Source: a bacterium (lineage in GTDB: Bacteria; Zhuqueibacterota; Zhuqueibacteria; Thermofontimicrobiales; Thermofontimicrobiaceae). From it: a DNA stretch of 8,723 bases. The stretch covers positions 1-8,723 of the forward strand of contig JALOPY010000069.1 in the NCBI GenBank assembly GCA_025453735.1. Direction: 5' to 3'. Every line of letters starts with the position of its first letter. Position 1 is the first letter of the stretch. This document shows positions 1 to 6,131 of this stretch, piece after piece. A program made the position numbers and the translations under genes. A model generated the notes under the pieces. It saw nothing but the letters and a program-made list of their open reading frames with translations, did no database searches and was not told the DNA's origin.

Positions 1-734
1 AATTCAAAAAGCCACTCTACTTTGCGGTTACGGTGTCGCCGGAAAATATGATCAATATGGACGACTACCTGAGAATGGATGGATTGGCGTATAAATTGGT
101 CACCTATCCCGGCGATCGCATTTCTCCGTCGCGCTTGCAGGAGAGCTTCTTCAATCGGTTTAGCTTCCGCAATCTGAATAATCCCGACGTTTATTATGAT
201 GATAATATCACAGGACTGATCATCAACTATCGGTCTGGATTTCTCCGTCTCGCGAATTTTTATCGACAGGAAAAAATGTATGACGAGATGCTTCGGTCAT
301 TAGATAAAATGAATGAAGCGCTTCCCGAAGAGGTGATACCGGTGACTGACAAAAGACTTTCGTTTGGGATTGGACAAATGTATCTGGAGGGCGGTCGTCC
401 CCAGGAATTTGAGAAACGCATCGAATTCTGGTTTAATCAACCCGAGCTTTCTGCTGACGAAAAGCTTGAGTTCGCCCAAATCTTTTATCAGTATTTGAAA
501 AATCATATTAGATCAGAGGCAATCGCGCTGGAGTTAATCCAGAAAAATCCGAATTATTTGCGAGGCTACTATTGGCTCTTCAATCTTTATTCGGAGATCA
601 AAGCTTATGCAAAAGGGATCGACCTGGCGCAACGATTGCTCACAATAAATCCGAATGATAGCCAGGCAAAAGTTCGTCTTAACCAGTTTCAAACACTTTT
701 AGAATCGAGCTCTGATTCGACAATATTGAAATAA
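1..734 (+). CDS. C-terminal part of a DUF2723-family membrane protein (5' end outside the window)
   Basis: The frame is open from base 3 to the TAA at 732-734. A GTG lies at 33, but the codons before it read as protein (…KKPLYFAVT), so the gene is cut by the window edge and GTG 33 is not its start. The segments PLYFAVTVS, DDYLRMDGLAYKLV and NNPDVYYDDNITGLI match what I know of the C-terminal region of DUF2723 (PF11028) proteins. Those are large FCB-group membrane proteins related to GT-C glycosyltransferases of the O-mannosyltransferase type. The multi-pass catalytic part would lie upstream and is not visible. The last 150 residues or so are helical with TPR-like spacing (LEKMNEALPEE-type helices, then LAQRLLTINPNDSQAKVRL), probably a periplasmic tail. 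The flippase-like gene starts 19 bases downstream, which suggests one transcript. Family assignment rests on remembered motifs; the sugar and acceptor are unknown. Confidence 0.8.
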   Translation, partial: FKKPLYFAVTVSPENMINMDDYLRMDGLAYKLVTYPGDRISPSRLQESFFNRFSFRNLNNPDVYYDDNITGLIINYRSGFLRLANFYRQEKMYDEMLRSLDKMNEALPEEVIPVTDKRLSFGIGQMYLEGGRPQEFEKRIEFWFNQPELSADEKLEFAQIFYQYLKNHIRSEAIALELIQKNPNYLRGYYWLFNLYSEIKAYAKGIDLAQRLLTINPNDSQAKVRLNQFQTLLESSSDSTILK

Positions 735-753
735 CACGTGTGCGGAGAGAGGA

Positions 754-1749
754 TTGCTATTGCTCAAAAAAATTTTGGTGCCACTTTTAAAAATTATTTT
801 CAGCGTCATTTTAATCGCATATTTATTTTTAAAACTTGGCACTCAGGAAATAATTTCACAATTCATTTCAGCAAATATATGGTGGATATTGCTGGCAGTC
901 ATAACCTTCACATTCAGCAATGTGCTGGGAGCGATCCAATGGTATTTCTTGATGAAAGTGACGGGAATCCATCTGCCCCTGTTTCGGGTAATCGCTTACT
1001 ATTATTCAGGGCTATTTTTCAACAACTTTCTGATCGGCTATGTTGGCGGAGATGCGATTCGAATTTATGATATTTCCAAAGCGTCAGGCGATTCGGCGCA
1101 TGCCATATCCACCGTTTTCTTCGATCGGCTTATCGGATTTGCCATGTTAACAACATTAGCCCTGTTTTCAATTCTTGCCTGGCGTAATATCATTCAGTCA
1201 AATACGATAATATTGGTCGTTTTATTTATTTTTCTATGCTGGGTATTATCTTTTATTGTTATCTTCAACGCCCGGATTGCTCGAAAAGCAGGCTGGATAT
1301 TCCGAATCATTTTCCCCGCAAAAATTTATGCCAAGATCCGCAATGTTTACAGCAGTATTAACTCGTTCAAGGATGCGAAAAAAACGCTTGTATCAGTCAT
1401 CCTGATATCTTTATTCGTTCAGGCGTTGCGGATTATCGTCCACTACTTTTGTGCGCTCTCGGTCGGTCTGAACCTGCACATCAAATATTTTGTCATTTTT
1501 ATACCAATTATCGCGCTGCTCTCGAGCCTCCCCATTTCAATCGGCGGAATCGGAATTCGGGAAAGCAGCGCTGTTGCATTGTTTTCACAGCTAAAAACAT
1601 TGCAACCAGGATCGGTTGTCGCTTTTGAATTTCTCGCGTACCTGGTCGGATTGATCGCTACTATCCCGGGGGGACTTTTTTTCATTCTGAGAAAAGAGAA
1701 AAATTCACCTAAGGGGCGTGAATTAAATAACCGTCCCATTTGTGAATGA
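754..1749 (+). CDS. Flippase-like integral membrane protein (lysylphosphatidylglycerol synthase TM / AglD-like, PF03706)
   Basis: The protein has 331 residues and about eight hydrophobic segments, near residues 7-28, 43-66, 80-97, 125-145, 151-171, 212-236, 244-263 and 288-312. Family hallmarks are present in order: GGDAIR at 98-103, STVFFDRLIG at 119-128, and the late SLPISIGGIGIRE loop at 258-270 with its conserved Gly and Arg-Glu. Length is typical for stand-alone PF03706 members, with no C-terminal lysyltransferase domain, so it is not MprF. Members are proposed to move lipid-linked molecules across the inner membrane. The neighbouring glycosyltransferase-type gene makes a glycolipid or glycan role likely, by inference. 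The start is a TTG. TTG 754 lies 6 bases after GGAG (744-747), and an in-frame TTG at 760 lies 7 bases after GAGG (749-752), so either may be used. Only 19 bases separate it from the preceding stop. Confidence 0.85.
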   Translation: MLLLKKILVPLLKIIFSVILIAYLFLKLGTQEIISQFISANIWWILLAVITFTFSNVLGAIQWYFLMKVTGIHLPLFRVIAYYYSGLFFNNFLIGYVGGDAIRIYDISKASGDSAHAISTVFFDRLIGFAMLTTLALFSILAWRNIIQSNTIILVVLFIFLCWVLSFIVIFNARIARKAGWIFRIIFPAKIYAKIRNVYSSINSFKDAKKTLVSVILISLFVQALRIIVHYFCALSVGLNLHIKYFVIFIPIIALLSSLPISIGGIGIRESSAVALFSQLKTLQPGSVVAFEFLAYLVGLIATIPGGLFFILRKEKNSPKGRELNNRPICE

Positions 1750-2076
1750 TCATTGCCCTTTGAAAGGCATGATTGCCTTATCAAATGAGTTACTTTATTA
1801 ACTGTACTGGAATTTCAAAGCTTGTGTAAAAATTACTTTAAACAAAAAATCTTAGAAGGGGTAACAGAGTTAACGGATATTCTTCGAGCACAGGGATTCA
1901 CGGAGAATTTTTTGGAGATATTATTAGCCGGTTATAAAACTCCGCGTAAGCTCTGTTTCCTCTCCTTCTCATTGTAGGGAAATTACTTCATTAATTGATG
2001 CTCCAAAACAATGGCGCATCTTCGATTTGCGTAGCTATGTTCTTAACAGTCCTAAAAATAAAACGGAGAATTTACC
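1750..2076. other. Non-coding gap with a degenerate repeat and a weak hairpin
   Basis: No credible gene is present here. Just after the flippase stop is a broken hairpin: ATCA/TGAT and TGCC/GGCA around a loop between 1749 and 1773. It is not followed by a T-run, so it is at best a weak terminator. Bases 1854-1969 hold the inverted/tandem repeat listed separately. The last 100 bases should hold the promoter of the lipoprotein gene, but I see no convincing -35/-10 pair. GGAG at 2065-2068 is the ribosome binding site of the next gene. Confidence 0.7.
1854..1969. repeat. Imperfect long inverted repeat with an internal tandem echo
   Basis: The left arm (1854-1877) carries AGAAGG, AACAGAG and ACGGA. 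The reverse complement of the right arm (1941-1969) reads AGAAGG, then GGAAACAGAG, then TACGCGGA. About 21 of the 24 left-arm bases align once two short gaps are allowed. Inside, CAGAGTTAACGGATATT (from 1865) is echoed 26 bases later by CAGGGATTCACGGAGAATT (from 1891). The CACAGAG/CACGGAG style recalls dispersed intergenic repeats in genomes of uncultured bacteria, but that is memory, not a search. No open reading frame crosses it, and it lacks terminal duplications visible by eye. Confidence 0.55.
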
Positions 2077-3138
2077 ATGAAAAAATTATTAGTTTCAATT
2101 TTATTCATAGCTTCTTTGCTTGCCATTCTTGTGCTGGTGTTGAGTTGCTCGCGAAAAAGTTTTCCTTTGGGGGAAGATAACGCGATAAAAGTCGCAGCAG
2201 ATTCCACGATCTGGAAGGAATTGGAACCAGCGCTGCGACAAATTTTTGAAAAAGAAGAAGAGACGCCGCAACCTGAAAAAGTATTTAAAATCGCCAGGGG
2301 CGATGTCGATAATATCAAGCGATTTAAAAATATAATTTTTCTGTCAACATTGGATGCTCAGGACCCAATATCCAGCTCAATCAATTCCAGCCTTACCGAT
2401 GAATCACGCAGACGCGTCGAAGCCGGGAGCATTATTTTCGTCAAAAAAGAAGAATGGGCAAAAAATCAAATCATCATGTTTCTTGTTGCCAATGATCTCC
2501 CCTCTTTAGTCGCAAAGGTCAATGAGCTGCAGTCCGACATATTTTTTCAATTTGATGACCACTGGAACAAAGTCCATCACGGTATTCTTTACAAGAGCAG
2601 AGAGCAATTCAATGTTGAAGAACATTTGTTAAAAACGTATGGCTGGACAATCCGCGTACCGCTGGATTATAAGCTGGCGACTCAGTCTGCCAAGGATCGT
2701 TTTGTACAATTTCATCGTCCTGTGCCGTTGCGCTGGCTATCAGTTTTTTGGATCGAAGCGACTGATCCAACGATCATCACCAAAGAATGGTGCATCGCAA
2801 AGCGAAATGAAATCGGGAAACGGTTTTTTGAAAATGAGTTGGTCGAGGAGCATTTTAAACCGGTAATCACTGAAGAGATTGTTTTCCTGAATCGACCAAC
2901 GCTAAAATTAAAAGGTCTCTGGAAGAATGATGAAAAAGTCGCGGGCGGACCATTTCGGACGTACTGCTTTTTCGATGAGCCGACTGCGCGCATTTATTTT
3001 ATTGACATGCATATTTTTTCACCCAATTTGAAAAAAGGAAAGCTGCATTATTTGCGCCAGATGGAAATCATCGCAAACACGTTCAAAACGAATCTCGAAA
3101 TCTCTCCGGAGCAAATCAGGGAAAAGTCGGCTAAGTAA
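2077..3138 (+). CDS. DUF4837-family lipoprotein
   Basis: The 353-residue protein begins with a basic MKK, then a hydrophobic stretch (residues 4-22) and a lipobox ending in Cys24 (VLSC), so it should be lipid-anchored and exported. The mature part matches my knowledge of DUF4837 (PF16125). It has an N-terminal segment with IKVAADSTIWKELEPALRQIF, a central NIIFLSTLDAQDPISS, the IFVKKEEWAKNQ stretch, and YGWTIRVPLDYKLA followed by an FWIEATDP strand. No catalytic motif is evident and the function of the family is unknown to me. The ATG start has GGAG 8 bases upstream (2065-2068). It is separated from the preceding membrane gene by 327 bases and converges on the PAS gene across a 70-base gap with no clear terminator. 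The family is typical of Bacteroidota and relatives, which informs the phylogenetic guess. Confidence 0.75.
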   Translation: MKKLLVSILFIASLLAILVLVLSCSRKSFPLGEDNAIKVAADSTIWKELEPALRQIFEKEEETPQPEKVFKIARGDVDNIKRFKNIIFLSTLDAQDPISSSINSSLTDESRRRVEAGSIIFVKKEEWAKNQIIMFLVANDLPSLVAKVNELQSDIFFQFDDHWNKVHHGILYKSREQFNVEEHLLKTYGWTIRVPLDYKLATQSAKDRFVQFHRPVPLRWLSVFWIEATDPTIITKEWCIAKRNEIGKRFFENELVEEHFKPVITEEIVFLNRPTLKLKGLWKNDEKVAGGPFRTYCFFDEPTARIYFIDMHIFSPNLKKGKLHYLRQMEIIANTFKTNLEISPEQIREKSAK

Positions 3139-3208
3139 ATGAGAGCAGCATTTTTGAAGGTCGATGGAGAATTATAATATGCTTGCTATCGCGCGGAGAG
3201 CTGGGGAA

Positions 3209-4459
3209 TTATCCTTCAGCAATTATATTGGGTGTGATGACTTGCTGCAAATGAAACAGCTTATCTTCAAAAAGAGTCACCTCGGATTCTTCTTCATTCT
3301 TTGACGGGTCGCTCAGTTCTGTTAAATATAAGAATCCGCCCATATAATGCTGTCCATTGCCATAAATTGGAGCAAATCGAATTTGAATGTACTGGTTATT
3401 AATTCGCGTTTTTAGCGAAAGCAAGTTAAAACGCATTTTTGATTTGGCAGATTTAAGCACATCGGCTAACCAGCTTGACCCGCTGCCCAGCGGCAAATCC
3501 AAAATCGATTTTCCGATCAACGTTGCTTTCGGAACTCCAAAAATAAATTCTGCTGCTTGATTGATGATGATGAGCGTATTTTCTGAAGTGCAAAATATAA
3601 GCCCATCGGATAAGCCGCTTAACATCAATTCCAGCAGGTTTTTGTCAAAGAAAGGTTGCGCCGCAATTTTAGGAATTTGACTGGTTTCTTTGTGAAAACT
3701 GATGATCACTTCTTCAACCTGGTTTGATTCGCCAAAAATAGGCAATGCCCGAATTGTTGTTTTAATATCTTCATAATCCTGGTGATGGAATTTTGTCGTC
3801 GAGCATTTGTATTCCAATCCCAATCGAAGCGTCTCCCGGACCGGGCAGGTCCATTCGCTTTCATTGCAAACAGTATCATTGTTATAAATCAAGCGATGGC
3901 ACGGGCTTCCGATGACCTCTTCCCGTGTGAGGCGAAACGCACTTAAAAACGCATCGTTCACCTCGATGATCTCGAAGCTTGTATTGACAATTGCGACCGG
4001 ATCTTTATTGAGATGGATCGAGGCAGTAAAATATTGCCAGGTTTTTTGCAGGTTTTCTTTAACCTGAATTTGCCGCGATAAATCCAACCCATCGAATGTC
4101 ACCTCTCCTTTTTTTAACATTTCCATTAGCCTGTCAAAAAAATTCTCCTTCTTTTCGATAATATACTTAGGTTTTTTGGCGTTGAGCTCTATCGGCTTTT
4201 GATTTGCGCCAGGCGCGATCATAAGAATGAGCGGAATAGCTTCGCTCTTTTGCAAAATTTCTTCAACAGAAATCTCACTGTCTATTTCCGGGGTTGTCGA
4301 ATCCAGGACTATTAAATCATAAGCAGCAAAGTTCAATCGATACCAGCTATCCCGAAGCGAAATAGCAAAATCAGTTTTCGTGTGCGGAAACTCCTCCTGA
4401 AAGCGATCCTGAAGCTCCTTCACTTCATGATAACGTAATCCAATAAGCAGTATATTCAT
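3209..4459 (-). CDS. Receiver-like / PAS / PAS signalling protein without an output domain
   Basis: The protein has 416 residues. Residues 1-115 resemble a response-regulator receiver: strand NILLIG, YDLIVLDSTTPE with Asp53 at the phospho-acceptor position, PLILMIAPG, and a Lys pair near 103-104. The paired acidic residues after strand 1 are missing (LRYHE instead), as is the usual Ser/Thr after strand 4, so it is probably a degenerate receiver. Residues ~143-258 form a PAS domain (DPVAIVNTSFEIIEVNDAF, then TREEVIGSPCH) with Cys187, Cys198 and Cys205. This spacing resembles PAS domains with a Cys-rich C-x(n)-C-P segment, possibly redox or metal sensing. Residues ~270-385 are a second PAS (LSGLSDGLIFC, AAEFIFGVPKATLIGKSIL). 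About 30 residues follow, with no kinase, HTH, GGDEF or other effector. The gene has its own promoter and a long leader. The ATG start lacks a clear ribosome binding site. Confidence 0.8.
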   Translation of the reverse strand: MNILLIGLRYHEVKELQDRFQEEFPHTKTDFAISLRDSWYRLNFAAYDLIVLDSTTPEIDSEISVEEILQKSEAIPLILMIAPGANQKPIELNAKKPKYIIEKKENFFDRLMEMLKKGEVTFDGLDLSRQIQVKENLQKTWQYFTASIHLNKDPVAIVNTSFEIIEVNDAFLSAFRLTREEVIGSPCHRLIYNNDTVCNESEWTCPVRETLRLGLEYKCSTTKFHHQDYEDIKTTIRALPIFGESNQVEEVIISFHKETSQIPKIAAQPFFDKNLLELMLSGLSDGLIFCTSENTLIIINQAAEFIFGVPKATLIGKSILDLPLGSGSSWLADVLKSAKSKMRFNLLSLKTRINNQYIQIRFAPIYGNGQHYMGGFLYLTELSDPSKNEEESEVTLFEDKLFHLQQVITPNIIAEG

Positions 4460-4640
4460 GACAGGTCTTTTAAAATGAAATCCAGGGTTTTCTTAAAATT
4501 TGAATCTGGAATCCATCTCAAGCAGCAGCGCAATGAAGTATGTTGGCATCCAGTGACTAAATTCTACAACACGCATTTCGTCAAGTGTTTCGATCAATCC
4601 AGCATAAAATAATACTAATAATTTTTAATTGTGCGGACGT

Positions 4641-4669
4641 AATATACAAATCAAAATAAAAATTGTCAA
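4641..4669 (-). promoter_or_regulatory. Sigma-70-type promoter for the PAS gene
   Basis: On the - strand, TTGACA (4669-4664) is followed by a 17-base spacer and TATATT (4646-4641). The -35 is a perfect consensus and the -10 matches five of six positions. Transcription would begin near 4634, giving about 175 bases of leader before the ATG at 4459. The promoter lies just past the palindrome that separates it from the NTPase gene. Confidence 0.7.
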
Positions 4670-4711
4670 GCATATTTCTAAAATTTAACGTAAAACCTCA
4701 GTCTCGGGTTT

Positions 4712-4744
4712 ATAAACCTGGTTTCTGGCAGAAACCAGGTTTAT
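4712..4744. repeat. Perfect 16-bp inverted repeat with a 1-base centre, probable terminator hairpin
   Basis: ATAAACCTGGTTTCTG (4712-4727) and CAGAAACCAGGTTTAT (4729-4744) are exact reverse complements around a single G. As RNA this gives a stem of about 14 bp with a short loop. It lies 45 bases beyond the NTPase stop, so termination of that transcript is the simplest role. The - strand continues with AAACCCGAG rather than a U-run, however, so it is not a textbook intrinsic terminator. It could equally be a copy of a dispersed palindromic repeat. Confidence 0.6.
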
Positions 4745-4789
4745 TTTCCACCTGTAAGTGATCTTTTACAATTGAACTTCAAACAATGG

Positions 4790-5311
4790 TCAATCGATAA
4801 TTAATGGTATAATACTTTGAGGAACAGCATCTCGATTCGTTTCAGAAATAATGAAAATTTTCGTATCATCCCTTGACTGAAGCAGCTCATTAAACCAGGT
4901 GGCTCTTCTTTGAAACGCGCCCAAAACGTATGTTGGTGAGTCCAGGCATTTCAGCAATGCGTGCTGAAATTTGACAGCTTTGCGTTCCATCGCCCCGATT
5001 TCATCCATGACAATCAGATCGGATTCCTGCAAGGCTCTTTCCAGCGTTTTGACGCCAAGCTCTTCAAAGATGGTCAAATCAAAATGATAGATATCAAATC
5101 GATCGGACGTATTTAAACCCGTGTGGGCAAAACATTGTTGATCGCCATCCAGTGATTGGAAAATAAAACCGGCCCGTTTATTGCCTTCGCAAATCGGAAT
5201 CGTTTGAAAGCCATTGATTTTCCAATCCGGAAGAGCCTTTAGAATGCGATTAATGACAGTCGATTTGCCGATATGAATCGAACCGGTGACAAAAATATTT
5301 GATATTTTCAT
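4790..5311 (-). CDS. THEP1-type P-loop nucleoside triphosphatase (NTPase_1, PF03266)
   Basis: With the ATG at 5311 the protein is 173 residues, the usual THEP1 length. It opens directly with the nucleotide-binding strand: MKISNIFVTG, then the Walker A motif GSIHIGKST (residues 10-18, Lys16). The sequence INGFQTIPI, then RAGFIFQSLDG, fits the family. Walker B is LIVMDEIGAME (99-109, Asp103, Glu104), followed by a FISETNRD-like segment (IISETNRD, 154-161). A longer reading from TTG 5341 adds ten residues that match nothing, and its start would sit inside the loop of a terminator hairpin, so ATG 5311 is preferred. THEP1 proteins hydrolyse ATP, GTP and other NTPs or may act as nucleotide kinases; the physiological substrate is unclear. 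Its ribosome binding site is poor (CAGG 3 bases upstream). It is preceded by a leader and terminator that probably control it. Confidence 0.85.
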   Translation of the reverse strand: MKISNIFVTGSIHIGKSTVINRILKALPDWKINGFQTIPICEGNKRAGFIFQSLDGDQQCFAHTGLNTSDRFDIYHFDLTIFEELGVKTLERALQESDLIVMDEIGAMERKAVKFQHALLKCLDSPTYVLGAFQRRATWFNELLQSRDDTKIFIISETNRDAVPQSIIPLIID

Positions 5312-5466
5312 AGCCTGACAACAAAATAAAACCTCGGTCAATTTTTCGACCGAGGTTTCGCTCTAATCCTAATTCACGGAATTACCCTTGGCGAGGGTAA
5401 CTTGTTCACTCCTCCCTGTTTTTGATTTTAGGAAGAAGGTGCTATTTGTTGGTTGGGGAATAGCAT
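5312..5466 (-). promoter_or_regulatory. Structured 5' leader of the NTPase gene, candidate attenuator or riboswitch
   Basis: From the predicted transcription start near 5466, the leader can fold in order as follows. Hairpin 1 is TGCTATT/AATAGCA with a C-rich 12-base loop (5465-5440). A pyrimidine-rich stretch (5438-5428) can pair in two exclusive ways: CTTCTTCCT (5438-5430) with AGGGAGGAG (5417-5409), or TCCTAA (5433-5428) with TTAGGA (5372-5367). The second pairing would enclose a hairpin TTACCCT/AGGGTAA (5400-5382) and a small AATTC/GAATT stem (5383-5371). The leader ends in the terminator at 5329-5358. Pairings were found by eye without energy calculation. I cannot match it to a riboswitch class I know. 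Confidence 0.5.
5320..5358 (-). terminator. Intrinsic terminator just before the NTPase start
   Basis: On the - strand AAACCTCGGTC (5358-5348) pairs perfectly with GACCGAGGTTT (5339-5329) around an 8-base loop, and is followed by TATTTTG from 5328. This is an 11-bp stem with a T-rich tail ending about ten bases before the ATG at 5311. It may end transcription of the upstream aldolase operon, act as an attenuator for the NTPase gene, or do both. On the + strand the stem is followed by CGCTC, so it would not terminate in that direction. Confidence 0.75.
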
Positions 5467-5471
5467 GGCAA

Positions 5472-5500
5472 AATATAATATAAATTCTTTAAAAAGTCAA
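5472..5500 (-). promoter_or_regulatory. Sigma-70-type promoter for the NTPase leader
   Basis: On the - strand, TTGACT (5500-5495) is followed by a 17-base spacer and TATATT (5477-5472). Each box matches five of six consensus positions with optimal spacing. It lies 73 bases past the stop of the thioredoxin-like gene and 161 bases before the NTPase ATG. It resembles the promoter of the PAS gene, with the same -10 and spacer length. Confidence 0.65.
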
Positions 5501-5573
5501 GCCAGAATTTTTATTTCTGTAATTTTTTTTCTGGATTATCCGATGAATTCAGCCTGATTTTCCGGTTCAATTA

Positions 5574-6110
5574 CTAATTTGAATAATTTGGCGCCCAGGT
5601 TTTTAACAAATTCATGACTCGCTCCGGATCATGCCCTTTCTTCGCAGTTTCTTCTTTGGCATATTCCAGACTGCCGGTTTCCTGAGTATGAATTTGATTC
5701 CCTTCCTTATCGAGAATGACCAGCACCGGAAAGCCGAGCGAAAAAGGATTGCTATATTTTTCATTCAAATCGAGATTTTTATCTCGTTTCCCGACATCGA
5801 TCATCACAAGAATATAGCTCTCTTGCAGGATTTTATTGATGTCTTCGTTCTCGTTAAATAACTGATGCAACCGATGGCACCATACACACCAATTTCCGCC
5901 AAACATCAGCAGAATATTTTTTCCTGATTGTTTGGCAATAATAATCGCATTAGAAATGTCTGTCTTTGCATCCGCGTTTTCGTCATAGATTTTATCTTTC
6001 CTAGTGACTTTATTTTTGTCATTTTCCTTTTTTTCGCACGATACCATAAACACCAGACACAGTAGTAAAACTGAAACAAGATACGTAGTCCGAAAAGTAC
6101 TAGATTTCAT
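5574..6110 (-). CDS. Thioredoxin-fold lipoprotein with a WCVWC active site
   Basis: The 178-residue protein has a short N-region, a hydrophobic core (residues 10-21) and a lipobox ending in Cys25 (MVSC). A charged linker (~26-48) follows, so it should be lipid-anchored on the outer side of the inner membrane or in the outer membrane. The thioredoxin-like domain spans about 50-172: KNILLMFGGNWCVWCHRLH carries the redox pair Cys75-Cys78 followed by His79, and GFPVLVILD carries the cis-Pro (Pro128). The pattern fits the thioredoxin_7-like group (PF13899). Both cysteines are present, so disulfide or thiol chemistry in the periplasm is likely; the partner is unknown. AAGGA lies about 10 bases before the ATG. 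It follows the SDR gene by 21 bases and is probably the last gene of that operon, an odd partner for two cytoplasmic enzymes. Confidence 0.85.
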   Translation of the reverse strand: MKSSTFRTTYLVSVLLLCLVFMVSCEKKENDKNKVTRKDKIYDENADAKTDISNAIIIAKQSGKNILLMFGGNWCVWCHRLHQLFNENEDINKILQESYILVMIDVGKRDKNLDLNEKYSNPFSLGFPVLVILDKEGNQIHTQETGSLEYAKEETAKKGHDPERVMNLLKTWAPNYSN

Positions 6111-6131
6111 AACGGCATTTTCCTTTCATAA

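Larger units (their letters stand above)
4460..4789. other. Intergenic region between NTPase and PAS genes: palindrome, promoter and leader
   Basis: Read on the - strand after the NTPase stop, the region contains a perfect inverted repeat (4712-4744) and a smaller adjacent hairpin, AAACC/GGTTT near 4693-4711. Next come a near-consensus promoter (4641-4669) and a leader of about 175 bases running to the PAS start. The leader contains a small open frame, 4493-4597, starting at TTG 4597 or ATG 4576, with no good ribosome binding site. No other gene is supported. Confidence 0.7.

Noticed and set aside
33..35. GTG as the start of the first gene
   Set aside because: The upstream codons in frame encode conserved DUF2723-like sequence, so the gene continues beyond the window edge.
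738..1070. 110-residue + strand frame overlapping the flippase-like gene
   Set aside because: The other frame encodes the complete PF03706 pattern; this one has no recognisable motif.
3139..3208. Bidirectional terminator between the convergent lipoprotein and PAS genes
   Set aside because: I found no stem longer than a few bases and no T-run in the 70-base gap.
5312..5341. Extended N-terminus of the NTPase from TTG 5341
   Set aside because: The start would lie in the loop of the terminator hairpin, the extra residues precede a normal THEP1 N-terminus, and no ribosome binding site is present.
5510..5573. Terminator directly after the thioredoxin-like gene
   Set aside because: Short stems such as CAGAA/TTCTG are followed by A-rich rather than U-rich RNA on the - strand, so they do not fit an intrinsic terminator.
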